Assembly (NCBI GenBank): GCA_040285825.1
Contig: JAUPSS010000003.1
Span: forward strand, 310,001-374,000
Length of the DNA: 64,000 bases
DNA from: Eukaryota sp. TZLM1-RC
Taxonomy: Eukaryota; Metamonada: BaSk clade
Direction of reading: 5' to 3'
Shown here piece by piece: positions 10,576 through 20,740 of the stretch. How positions within the stretch are numbered: the stretch's first letter is position 1; each line of letters starts with the position of its first letter. Below the pieces are notes generated by a model. That model searched no databases. It had not been told where the DNA came from and worked only from the letters and a program-made list of their open reading frames with translations. Both the position numbers and the translations under genes were made by a program.

Positions 10576-11046
10576 GACGAAGAAAATACATTGATTCATC
10601 AACCCTATAATGATGCATTTCATGAATCAAATTTGATTGCATCTGTTGACGAGCAATTTACCATTGGGCAACAATGGGTACTTGTTGCATTCTGGATCAA
10701 ATCCAGAACAGTAAGAGCTTTTCTTTTTGATAGTCTTCGTCATAATGAAGAACAACATCAAAAAATTAATTCAATAATGTTTGAAAAACTTGGAATCAAC
10801 ATCAGTCAGAATACATCTGTATTTTTTCAATCTAATGTGTATGATTGTGGAATATTCACCATATTGTTTGCAAAAAGAATGATCAATTTGTTTTTGTCAA
10901 AACAGCTCAATTCAAATGATTCAGCTCATATTAAACATTTTGTCAATCAAGACAAAAGATGCTTTTATAGCTGTGTTGACAATGAACGAAAATTAGTTGA
11001 GACACAGAAATGCTCCTCTCCACAAAAAACTATAAGAAAAAGGTGA
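10576..11046 (+). pseudogene. Ulp1-like (C48) protease, 3' half with catalytic core
   Basis: This continues in frame from the 5' half at 3495 once the gypsy element is removed. It contains QQWVLVAFW, then FDSL (catalytic Asp region), then QSNVYDCGIF (oxyanion Gln and catalytic Cys). In Ulp1/SENP proteases the His precedes the W of the first motif; here that position is Gln (CAA), one base from His, so this copy is probably catalytically dead. The frame stops at a TGA (11044-11046) but coding-like sequence continues in the same frame into a DNA polymerase exonuclease domain. A role in an element of the Polinton/Maverick type, or a relative, is inferred. Confidence 0.75.
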
Positions 11047-11070
11047 GCTGATGTATTGAGCACACCTTAG

Positions 11071-11993
11071 AAACATGTAAAAACACTTTTTAATGAGAAT
11101 CCGCTGACTTCATATAAATACCCTTTAGTCACAAGATCAAATGTCAAAACACAATTTACTCTCAGAATTTTACATTTTGATATTGAAACATTGGTGTTGG
11201 GTAAAAAGCTCAGTGATGAGGATGAAATAATTGTCATTTCTGCAAGACAACATTCCATCTCTTACTGTCAATCTACAAGAAAGACTGTTGCAAATTCTGT
11301 TTCTCATATTTTTACTCGAGCACAGATTGAATTAAATTTTTGTTTTTGTGATCTTGTAGAAAAGTCAACAAGCAGAAATGAATATTATTGCATAGTTGAT
11401 GATAACAATATCACTTTATATCATCATTACTCTGAAAAAGAATTGCTAAGTTCATTTACAAAATAATTGGAAACTTATAATCCTCATATAAAATGTGGTT
11501 TTAATATTCTCAAATTAGACATTCCACATATTATGAAACGTTTTGAAAATGAGGACTTTTTTAAGGGTGAAATCGGTGCTAGTAAATGGGTTCAATACTA
11601 TAACTCAAAATTAATAGAATTGAATCACAAACACTTGAACCCCTTAATTGCTGGTCGATTTATTGTTGATACTTGTAGTATTTACACAAATTATAATCAA
11701 CCACGCAAACTAAACACAGTTTCTAAAATTTTATTAGGGTAGAGTAAAATTGACCTTGATCCTCAATAAAATGCAAAGTATTGGAAGGTTCAACAAGATG
11801 ATCCCTTCTCAGATTTTTGCTTATCCCAAAGAAGAACTGCAGTCGCAGTTTATTGTTTAAGGGACACAGATTTAACCATGAAATTATTTAATTTCTTTAA
11901 CAATGACCAATTCATGGAAACTGTTCAACATAAACCTTATGATGGTTATAAGGACAGTCTAAAAAAGTGTCATCAGAGATCCGAAAATGATTG
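11071..11993 (+). pseudogene. Family B DNA polymerase, exonuclease domain only
   Basis: In one frame, with nonsense codons at 11464 (TAA), 11740 (TAG) and 11767 (TAA), all three motifs of the 3'-5' proofreading domain can be read. Exo I is HFDIET, with the Asp codon at 11179. Exo II is GFNILKLDIPHI near 11500. Exo III is YCLRDTDL near 11850. A DTCSIYTNY...LNTVSKILLG segment before Exo III fits family B polymerases. The palm domain (SLYPS and DTD motifs) is absent; the sequence instead runs into the Fanzor region. The frame is the same as that of the Ulp1-like protease upstream, with only two stops between them. Protein-primed PolB genes of this kind are typical of Polintons and linear plasmids. 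Confidence 0.75.
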
Positions 11994-12067
11994 AAGTGAT
12001 CGATGAGGCAGTAATTAGGTGTCAGCAAATTTCTATTGTTGGTTTAGAATTCATTTGTGGTTATTAA

Positions 12068-14079
12068 TTGCATCTTTTTGACTTAAACCCAAATGCAATT
12101 TTACCAAAAATTGAAACCCAATTATTTCGTGACGCTTTTCTTGTGGTCACGTCCCAAAGTGAGGAGGAAAGTTCCCTTAACGCAAAGACAAAAACAGCTT
12201 TGCAAAATTCTCGTTGTGCCCCGTTGGTGGAATTCTATCATTCTTGTTCCAAAAGTTTTATCAAAAAGGAATAAGTAAATTTTTGTATTACACAATTGAC
12301 AAACTGATTGTGAATTTCAAAAATAACATCCAGCAGCATTACTTTGATTACTTAAATCGGTTTGTCGATGTTGTTCATGATGTTAAGAGAAACAACATTG
12401 TCCTGAAAAAGCAAGATAAGAAAAACTTCTCTTCATTCATCAACAAAGTTAAATCTCTCCTTCTAGAAGGATGTAGAGATGTTGATGGCGAAACTTCTGC
12501 AATGAGAAACAAAGTCCCATTAATTACTTCGCTTTTCATTAATTGCCGGATCCCTCTTTTACTTTTCAGTAATTTTAAAAGGGAAAAGTATTCAAAATTT
12601 GATTTTTCATCAAAATCAAAATGCTCTTTGAGGGCAACGTTTTATATTAAAAATTATTTAGAAGATGAGGAGAGCAAACTCTTTCATGCTGTGTTTTTGA
12701 AGAATTCTTGTATTCCCTCCTATATCAGAATTGACAAGACAAGTTTATTGGACTTGTTCTTTGTCGAATTCAAGGATATTCTTGGTCAAAGGTCGTCCTA
12801 CCAATGCAATAATCAAGCTGCTGATTTGGTTTTATGGAATACCTTCTTGAAAATGGATAGGATAAAAACACTAAACATTATTCAGAAAATTCCAAGTACA
12901 TCATGTCTAGTATCGAGACTGATGGAATAGCAGTTAGTTTCATTCAATCTAGAATGGACTTGAAAAAGTACAAGGTAACTGCAAAAAAATTAAAAGATAA
13001 AGAAAAATATATTGATGATCCCAGCATCAATCCTTCTGAATTCCAAGAGCTGCTGATCCAGGGAAGTCTGATCTACTCTATTTTCTGCCAATTTAGCTAC
13101 TGGAATGACACATTCAAATAAACCTGAGAGAGATAAATATGTTCATTTCAGGTACACTCAAAATCAACGAAGATTTGAGTCGAAAAGTTCCAAATTCAAA
13201 AGAATAAGAGACAGCATACGGAATGACACTCTGATCACAATAAGTAAGTCTACTGGTAGAGTGATTGATCTATCCAATTATGAACCATCTGAAAAGCAAC
13301 AACAAAGGATGCATTTAAACAGCAGTATAATTAATCAAATGACTGAAAGAACAATTAGTTTATTAAGAGGAAAAGTATCTCAAGAAATCAATTTTCCCCT
13401 AGAAATTGATAACTCATTAGATTTGAGAAATTATGATCACACGACTAAATCTGTAGCAGAATGGGAAGCAACTTTGTCCTATTTCAATTCCAAAAGCGAC
13501 AGATTTGATAGATTTATGGAGTATATTAAACAAAAGAATTATGCGAATAGTATTGTTGGTGACGTCTATCATCAAAAAATATTTAGGAAACTAAGATGGT
13601 GGGCTGAGATTAATCGCACAAGATCTGAGGCGAAGATGATTCAGAGATTCAAATCAGTAATTGGTGATCCCAGCCAAGTAGTTATTGGAATCGGAGACTG
13701 GGAACAACGAAAACACATGAAGTTCAAAGAACCTACCAAGGGAAAAGGTTTGAGATTTCTATTTAAAAAGGCTGATTATAAGGTCTTTTTAATTGATGAG
13801 TTTTGAACCAGTTGCTGTTGTTTCAACTGTAGGAAAACGGAGAAAACAGTTGAAACATTGCGATGGTGCAGAAATCCTAGGCCATGGAAGAGGCATGAGA
13901 TGTCTATTCGTCACGGGCTTACCATGTGTAAATCATGTGAAAGTTTGTGGAATAGAGATCGAAATGCATCGCTAAATATGTTGGCGGTGATGGAAGCACA
14001 TGTAAATGATGGAGATAGACCAGGATACCTGCAGAGAGTCAAGGTTGGGGGAGGCTCAAAGAAAAAGGTATCGAGATGA
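12068..14079 (+). pseudogene. Fanzor (eukaryotic TnpB-like) nuclease, lineage 1, copy 1
   Basis: A decayed gene spread over several frames. The helical N-terminal part runs at about 12280-12890, and the conserved ETDGIAVSF block at 12915. RuvC-I is AADPGKSDLLY, with its Asp at 13055-13057, in a frame displaced from its neighbours. GIGDWEQ lies at about 13690. RuvC-II is FLIDEF, with Glu at 13798-13800, followed by a TGA where relatives have Arg (DEYRTS). A zinc ribbon (CCFNC...CKSC) follows, then RuvC-III WNRDRNASLNM with Asp at 13957-13959. All three catalytic residues survive, but frameshifts and the stop disable the gene. Fanzor proteins are RNA-guided DNA endonucleases spread by transposons. 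The start is uncertain; 12068-12280 may or may not belong. The downstream tail is cut by a non-LTR insertion at 14085. Confidence 0.8.
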
Positions 14080-14085
14080 AAATCT

Positions 14086-16535
14086 CGATTTCTGATGCAA
14101 ACTCTGATACCCTTGAAAAACTTCAAAAGTTGCATCCTCAAGAAAATTTCAAGTGCAGCAAGCCTGAAGTGTGTCCTTTTTGGATTGAAAACCCTATTAC
14201 TGCAATTGAAGTTCTTAAAGCTATTCAAAAATTGCCAAAGGGGAAAGCAGCAGGCCCATCTGGAATTTCTTTTGATCTGTTAAAAATAGCGTGTTCCAGT
14301 GCTCCCGAAATTGCTGATGATCTAGCCCACTATTTTCAACAATTGATTGTTTTGAAAATTAATCCTCCATTTGAATTACTCGCAGCACGTCTGATTGCTT
14401 TAGTAAAGCCTGGAAACGGAATCAAACCTGATGGAATACGCCCAATTGCTGTTGGTGAATCTCTTTCTCGTTTGCTAGCATCAATTGTCTTCGATCGTGT
14501 CAAAGACAAAGCTTCTACATTTTTGAATCCTCATCAATTTGGAATCAAAACAATTGATGGTGCTTCTGTTGCTGCTATTGCCTCTGATACCTTTTTTAAT
14601 GCAGAGGAAAATAATTTTATTTTTAATCTCGACTTTAAAAATGCTTTTAATTCTGTAAAGCGAGAAGCAATTTTTGAAGTTATTAAATCTGATTTTCCTG
14701 AGCTATCGAGTTTTTTCTACCATTTTTATGGGAAAGAATCAGATTTAATTTTTAATTCATTTGGTCTGAAATCATCTTCTGGAGTGAAGCAGGGAGATCC
14801 TTTAGGCCCATTATTGTTTTGTTTAGCTATTCACAAAACTTTAAATATCATTAAGCAAAAATACCCTTCTATAAAAATAGTTGCTTATATGGATGATATA
14901 TCCTTGATTGGTTCATTTGATTTACTAGAATTGGTTGCTCATGAAATTGCCGATTCATATGAAAATATTGGGCTTCATCTTAATGCCAGCAAATGCCTTC
15001 TGATTGGCTCTTCTGCTCAAGACCTCGTGATAAACGATTCTATTGTCCCTTTTACTAATTATAGTAGTGATGCTTTTAGGTTCCTTGGTTGTTGGTTAGG
15101 AAATGTGCCTCAAATTCAGAATGAATTGCAAGTTATTTTAGAAAAAATGAAAGTTGAACTTGATTCAATTTCTTCTTTAGATATAGAAAAGCATATTAAA
15201 TTTTTCATGCTTAAAATTTGCTACACTGGGAGAATAACCCACATTTTGAGATCTTGTGCTCCTTCCATAGCATTAGATTTTTGTCGTTCTTTTAATTCAT
15301 TGAGAACAGAATTTTTTGCTGATTTATTGGATGTAGAACCAGGAACGTTGAAAAGCCATTTATTTTCTTCAGCAAATTTGGGTGGTATTGGTTTTACTAA
15401 ATCTTCAATTTTGTGTCAATCAGCATTCTTGGGTGGTGGCAAAAATTTTATTTATGAATTTTCTCGTAGATTTCCTGATGATTCTCATCTGTTAGTCCCC
15501 AATTGTAGTCCCTTTTTGTATGAGTTATCTTGTGAACTTGAAAAATTACCGCCACAAATTTGGACCAAATGTTTTCCTCAATCAATTCAAGAAATTCCAA
15601 ACCGATCTCTATTTAATTTACAGTTTTGCTGTAAAAAGCTTCAACAAAAATTGTCAAAGATTTTTGAAAGCTTGGATTTTGATGTTTGACTTGGCTTGGC
15701 CAAGAAAAAGAATCCCGCTTTTGCAAATCTTTTACAAGATATGTGTGACAGTACTTCTTCTGCCTTAGTAACAACAATTCCACAAGTTTATGGTACTCTC
15801 TTATTCGATTCTGCTTGGACTTTGAATATGAGATTTCGTTCCTTTATCTGGCCTGATAATTTACCTCATAATTTAATTTGTAAATGTTCTCGAGAAATTA
15901 CAACTACTCATTTGTTAAATTGTAAACATTTTATTACTTTTAGAAGCAAGGTTCATGATGCTGTAAGAGACCAGTTATATTCTATGTGTAAATCTCATAG
16001 AATTGAATCCTTCTTGGAACCTTTGTTGTCAAATCTGTTTGATGCTGAAAATGATTTTCATAAGAATAATAGAGGTGATGTCATATTACCTGGATTAGAT
16101 GGAAGCTTCATTTTATTGGAATTAATGTCTGTTGATCCTTGTAATGCCTCAAATGAAAGGCTTGTTAATTCTGAAATTCATAATCCCCTTTCAAATGCTG
16201 AAAATTTTAAATTCAAAAAATACTATGAACCATTGTCCAAATTGGCCAGTCTACAGCATGCAAAATACAATTTGTATCCATTTGTATTTTCCCTTTTTGG
16301 TTCACTTGCACCAACTGCTTTACGTTTTTTGGATGATTTTGAAATGATTGTAAAGAGAAGAACTGGCAGAAATTTCAACAGATTGTTTTGGCAAAATAGA
16401 ATTGTGTTTTCTATTTTTAAGGGGATGTTGAAGATGGTTTCTGATGCTTTGCTTTCTCTTGGATCTCACTATGAGAGAGTTGCATCTAGTGTTTTTGTTT
16501 TGGGAGAGATGGATTTTTTAGATGTTGATTTATAG
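14086..16535 (+). pseudogene. Retrotransposon ORF: reverse transcriptase, zinc knuckle, endonuclease
   Basis: One frame of about 815 codons broken only by a TGA at 15687-15689; the homologous copies have Arg or Leu there. Visible in order: RT palm with KGKAAGPSGIS near 14240, a LDFKNAFNSV block near 14630, KQGDPLGPLLF near 14790 and the active site VAYMDDISLIG near 14880; then thumb. A CxC...H...C knuckle (CKCSREITTTHLLNC) lies near 15880. A restriction-like endonuclease core (RGDVILPGLDGSF, then LELMSVD) lies near 16075. RT upstream of a C-terminal knuckle plus PD-(D/E)xK endonuclease is the layout of R2/CRE/NeSL-type elements. YMDD instead of the more usual YADD is a family peculiarity. The N-terminal DNA-binding domains expected of full-length elements are missing. 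Confidence 0.85.
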
Positions 16536-16566
16536 GTTTAGAATAAAATTAAATTTTAAAAAAAAA
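14086..16566 (+). mobile_element. Non-LTR retrotransposon A, 5'-truncated, with RLE
   Basis: It is flanked by the direct repeat agatgaaaatct (14074-14085 and 16566-16577; one A is shared with the tail), a 12-bp target duplication. The 3' end is an A-run after AATAAAATTAAATTTT. The 5' end starts inside the reverse transcriptase region, so the element was truncated at insertion, as expected of target-primed reverse transcription. It sits in the 3' tail of the lineage 1 Fanzor pseudogene. It is the longest copy of its family in the window; shorter relatives lie at 1, 19, 22, 31, 32 and 52 kb. Confidence 0.88.
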
Positions 16567-16657
16567 GATGAAAATCTTCCATTTCTCAAAAACTCAGTCC
16601 CTCTACATCGGTGTAAAAAGGACACTTATTTCATTGTTATAGACATCATCTGTAACA

Positions 16658-17632
16658 ATGGATGAATCTTATGAACTCAACGAACTACTACTAGAAGCCG
16701 GTCTGCATGATCACGCTGGACCAAAACATACAAATCCCAAAGCTGGTCTACCAATATATCTCTGTGCTGGTTGTTTCATTCTCTTTTGTGTTATTGCACT
16801 TATCTTTCTACTGTGGATTCAGTACAAACCTGATGTATGCGAAACAGAGCTTCAAGTAGTCACTGAAATACGTCTTTTTCAACCTGTCATATACCAACCC
16901 ATTTCTGCAGATATCTTTCTTCCATTTGGTTCTCTTCTTGTTGAGCGTTCTCCTGATCACTACATTCATCTTAAAATCAAAAAAAGATTTAACAAGGCTT
17001 CTTTCAATCTATTAGCCCAACTGGCAGACAATGCTCTCACTATCCGCTACGATCCTACCTTTCTTGATAACATTATCCACTGCAGAGTGGTAGATTTGGT
17101 TCTCTATCTTCCAGATTCACTGACCATCAACTCCTTCACCGCTTCTGTCACTCACTCCATTGGATCTTCTAATGAATTTGCTATTTCTCTACACAAACTG
17201 TCTGCTCACTTGTTCTTTTTAACTTCAAACAAGGGAGCTTTAATTGCAAACTCTCTTTACTTTCAAGATGCTTATTTCCTTCTCTTATCTTGTACTGGGT
17301 CGATTGATTCTCTTCACGGAATTGCTTCTACCTCTATGACTGAAGTGATTCTTTATGACTCTTCCATTGTTGTCCAAACTCTCTTTCAAGGAGGTTTGAC
17401 TCTTTCTTCTCAGTATTCTCGTCTCCATTCTGTTCAACTTGGCATTTACTATGGTTGGAAAGGTGAATTCGACATTGAGAATAACGAGGGGGTTATCAAA
17501 CTCAAGGGCGATGGACTGGAGGTTACCCTAGATGAAGAAAGTAGGAAACAAGGCTATTTTCATCAGGCTGACAGTGGTTCTTCTTTGACTATTGATGCTG
17601 ACGTGAAATTGATTGAAGTTGCTGTTCCGTGA
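16658..17632 (+). CDS. Hypothetical single-pass membrane protein
   Basis: 324 residues, intact. A cytosolic-looking N-terminus of about 30 residues (acidic, ELNELLLEAG) is followed by one strong hydrophobic segment at about residues 33-55 (YLCAGCFILFCVIALIFLLW). Then comes a 265-residue domain rich in short hydrophobic/Ser/Thr strands, with the look of a beta-helix or adhesin-like fold such as DUF4097; that fold assignment is a guess. Topology is probably type II or signal-anchor. The gene starts 80 bases after the retrotransposon A target duplication, so the insertion may affect its promoter. I recognise no family with confidence. Confidence 0.7.
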   Translation: MDESYELNELLLEAGLHDHAGPKHTNPKAGLPIYLCAGCFILFCVIALIFLLWIQYKPDVCETELQVVTEIRLFQPVIYQPISADIFLPFGSLLVERSPDHYIHLKIKKRFNKASFNLLAQLADNALTIRYDPTFLDNIIHCRVVDLVLYLPDSLTINSFTASVTHSIGSSNEFAISLHKLSAHLFFLTSNKGALIANSLYFQDAYFLLLSCTGSIDSLHGIASTSMTEVILYDSSIVVQTLFQGGLTLSSQYSRLHSVQLGIYYGWKGEFDIENNEGVIKLKGDGLEVTLDEESRKQGYFHQADSGSSLTIDADVKLIEVAVP

Positions 17633-18246
17633 TTATGTTGTTTAAGAAGGAAGGATTTGCATTTTGTATATTCAGAATTTATTACTTTTGATTGAAAGCT
17701 ATTGATTGTTACTTCACTTATTTATTTCTGCAAAATTCTGTTTGTTTAGTTTGTTTAGTTTGTTTATTTAATATCACTCTTAGAAATAGAACGGGGTCAA
17801 CTGGGAGAAATCTAATCGTTGTATCTATTCTTTAATCTTTATTTTTTTATTCTATTTATTGTGGTTAAACATTGATAACTCTGTCTCAATAAACTGAACA
17901 GCTACTCGAATTATTAGTTGTAGTTACCTCCGAATATACTTTTACTCAATGGATAAGATTTTGATAAAGTACTTCTTTGCTATTATTATTGGAAAAAATC
18001 AACCATTGATGTTTTCATTTTGCAAAAATTGTTATTGAAAATAAGATAATGAGTTATTAATGAGTGAAAAAAAATACGCAAACAAATAGTGATCATTATT
18101 AATAATTTTATTGCTTCAAGCAGATAAAAAGGAATGTTGTTGTTTTGGAAAAAAAATATCTGCACGTTGAAAATAAATAAATAAACTGAGGATATCCAAT
18201 TCTAAATAAACTTTTTTTGGGAAAAAGATAATTCAATAAACAAGTG
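17633..18246 (+). other. Convergent intergenic region
   Basis: AT-rich DNA between two genes that end towards each other (the membrane protein and RRP41). Nothing beyond AT-rich tracts is seen. A short direct repeat, tgtttagtttgtttagtttgt, lies near 17743. Confidence 0.5.
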
Positions 18247-18975
18247 CTAAGAACGAACCATATTTAGAACAAAAGACTTAACAGATGCCGACAGCTGCGA
18301 ATGAATGACATCACAAGCATTACTCAGGGCATCGTAAAGGTCTTCAAACATATCAATGGGGAGTCTATTATTCATTTGAGCAAGAGCACACTTAGATTCA
18401 CTGGGTGCAAAGGACAGCACTACAGAAAGACAAGGTCCACTTTCTTCTTGGGATGTAAGGTCTAGAAGAATGTCTTTTCCTATGAACCCCCCAGAACATG
18501 CAACTATAAAGTCATTGATAGCAATACCAGCATCGATAAGAGCAAGGGTTGTTGCGTTTATAGCAGCTGCAAGAACAGAACCGTCAGACTGAAGTAGTTG
18601 AATAGAAACAACAATCTCAGATTTAGGGTACCTGCTGGCAATAACCTGGTTCTGCACAATTGACTTGATTTGCATGGATAACTCTGTTGAAAAACGATCA
18701 GATCTTCTACGTTCACGTTTCTCCCCTGATGCAAATAAAGATTGTCCAAACTCTACTTTGACGGAAACTGTGTCATGAAGAACATCTCTACGGCGAGAAG
18801 CTTCCTTTGGACCAAAAACTGAAACTAAAAGTTTTGTGTTGCCTTGAGAATAAGTTACACTGCCATCTGCATTAGAAATAGAACCAAGAGAAAAAGTTAT
18901 GTTCCGAACTTCAAGAGACCTACGTCCATCAACACGAAGACCGGCTAGAGACAAATATTCCCTACGCAACACCAT
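18247..18975 (-). CDS. RRP41: Exosome subunit RRP41 (RNase PH family)
   Basis: 242 residues, intact, no intron. It opens with REYLSLAGLRVDGRR and GSVTYSQGNTKLLVSVFGP, the signature start of RRP41/EXOSC4. SKVEF-type strands and ERRRSDRFSTELSMQIK follow, then the SIQLLQSDGSVLAAAINATTLALIDAGI block and a GGFIGKDILLDLT segment. The length matches the family (about 245). RRP41 is one of six RNase PH-like ring subunits of the nuclear and cytoplasmic exosome, which degrades and trims RNA 3'-5'; in most eukaryotes the ring is catalytically inactive and threads RNA to RRP44. The ATG is at 18973-18975. About 45 bases upstream lies the 3' end of a non-LTR element. Confidence 0.9.
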   Translation of the reverse strand: MVLRREYLSLAGLRVDGRRSLEVRNITFSLGSISNADGSVTYSQGNTKLLVSVFGPKEASRRRDVLHDTVSVKVEFGQSLFASGEKRERRRSDRFSTELSMQIKSIVQNQVIASRYPKSEIVVSIQLLQSDGSVLAAAINATTLALIDAGIAINDFIVACSGGFIGKDILLDLTSQEESGPCLSVVLSFAPSESKCALAQMNNRLPIDMFEDLYDALSNACDVIHSQLSASVKSFVLNMVRS

Positions 18976-19019
18976 AAAAATAGAGAATGGTACAGGATGG
19001 TAATTGAAATTGATTCATT

Positions 19020-20740
19020 TTTTTAACTGGAATATTTATTGAGAAAAAAAACTACCTAGAATTCAATATCCTCCAAACCAGCTTCACTTTTACTAAACCT
19101 ACTCACAGCATTACGTTCATATTCTACACCAATAGCTAAAAGTGCCTTTGAAATTATTGTTGGAATAGACTTGAAAATGCAAAAAACAATTCTATTTAAC
19201 CAGAAAGTGGAATTCATTGTTTTACTAGACCTATTTAGTAACACTTTTTTTTGAAAATTTCAAAAAAGTGCAACCCTGAGGGTCCAATATTGCCAAAAAG
19301 AGAAATTGCAAACGGCACAAACTGATATTTCACATGTTACACACTACCTAACTGTGCCAAAGGTTCTTCATATTTTTTTATCTTCTTTTTTTCGGCGTCA
19401 GATAACGGCGAGTCAGCGGAATACACTAAACGAGCAGCAGAATTTTTGCAAACATCCACTGAGACAACGTCTACAACATTGAGAACACCATGGATCCCTG
19501 GAGCTACTAAATCTGCCCTTCTTTTACCAAAGGAATCATCAGTTTGATCTGAAGACAGCTTACGTACTAGTGGCTCAATAAATGCCTCTATATTGAAACT
19601 TTTGCACATGGCATATAATTGATCACGAACTGAGTCATGAACAAGTGAGCGATAAGTTATAAAATACTTACAGTTTAAAATATGGGAAAGCGTAACAACA
19701 CTCTTGCAGCGACAAATTAAATCATTTGGTAATGAACAAGGCCATAGAAAACATCTCATTCTCACTGCAGTGGACCATTGGTGATCATTAAGTAGAAGGC
19801 CATAAATGTTGGGAATTTGGGAGATTAGGCAACTTGAGCAACTGTCTTCAAGATCAATCAAAATGTTTGCAAAAACGGGATTTTTTTCCTTAGCCAAGCT
19901 AAGAAGTACAATGTAATCCAAGTTTTCTAAAACTTTCAAGATTTTTTTCTGCAATTTTGCAAAAGTCAGTGGTAAGGAGAGCAAGCTTCTTGGAGGAAGT
20001 TCTACAATATCAAAGGGGAAAAATTTAGACCAAATATTGGGTGAAAGAGTTTCAATTTCCTGTTGCAAAGAAATAAGATAAGAGCTTCCACAATTTTCAA
20101 TGAGATCAATTTTTTCAGGAAAACGATTCACAAATTCATAAATAGAATTCTTACCACCTACAATAAAGGCAGCTTTACAAAGGTAGCTTGATTTATGAAA
20201 ATCAACACCACTAAAATTTGTACTACAAAAAATGTGGCTTCGTAACTGAGATGCATCAATTTCCAACAATTTTTCTAAAAAATTGGTTCTTTGTTCATTA
20301 AAAATTCGACAAAACTCCAAAGAAATTGATGGTGATGTTGATCTCAAAATATGAGTAAATTTTTCAGAATAACAAATTTTTTTGGAAAAAGAAATTCAAA
20401 TGTTTCTCAATATTTAAATTTTCTATTGATTCTAATTCATTTCCAAATTGAGTCAACAGAGTCGAAAGTTGGCCTTTGACTTCTTCAACATTTCCGAGAT
20501 AACAACCCAAAAAACGAAAACCAGACTGATCATAATTGATAAAGGGGACATTGACATCATTAATGAAAAAAATCAATTGGTTCGTGGCCAATAATCAAAC
20601 ATTTGGAGATATTCAATGAGAGACCAATATCTTCATAACGCTGATGAATAAAAATTGCTATTTGTTTGAGAATTGTAATAGATTCATTTTGAAGCAATTT
20701 CATTTTGATGAATGCTTGAATTGCCTGAAGCCCAGAAATT
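19020..20740 (-). mobile_element. Non-LTR retrotransposon copy B, 5'-truncated
   Basis: On the minus strand it encodes the end of an RT domain (IGLSLNISKCLIIG near 20620), the thumb (20591-20364), and then a long frame 20347-19337. That frame has a CRCKSVVTLSHILNC knuckle and a RADLVAPGIHGV...VVDVVSVD endonuclease core. A displaced final piece (19244-19056) ends EDIEF. Frameshifts separate the three pieces. The 3' tail (AATAAATATTCCAGTTAAAAAAA) points towards and almost touches the 5' end of RRP41. It is closely related to the copy at 32.6-34.0 kb, including the 3' untranslated tail. Confidence 0.85.

Noticed and set aside
14076-14090. The overlapping ATGA as a translational coupling between Fanzor and RT
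   Set aside because: The overlap falls inside the 12-bp target duplication, so it was created by the insertion and is chance.
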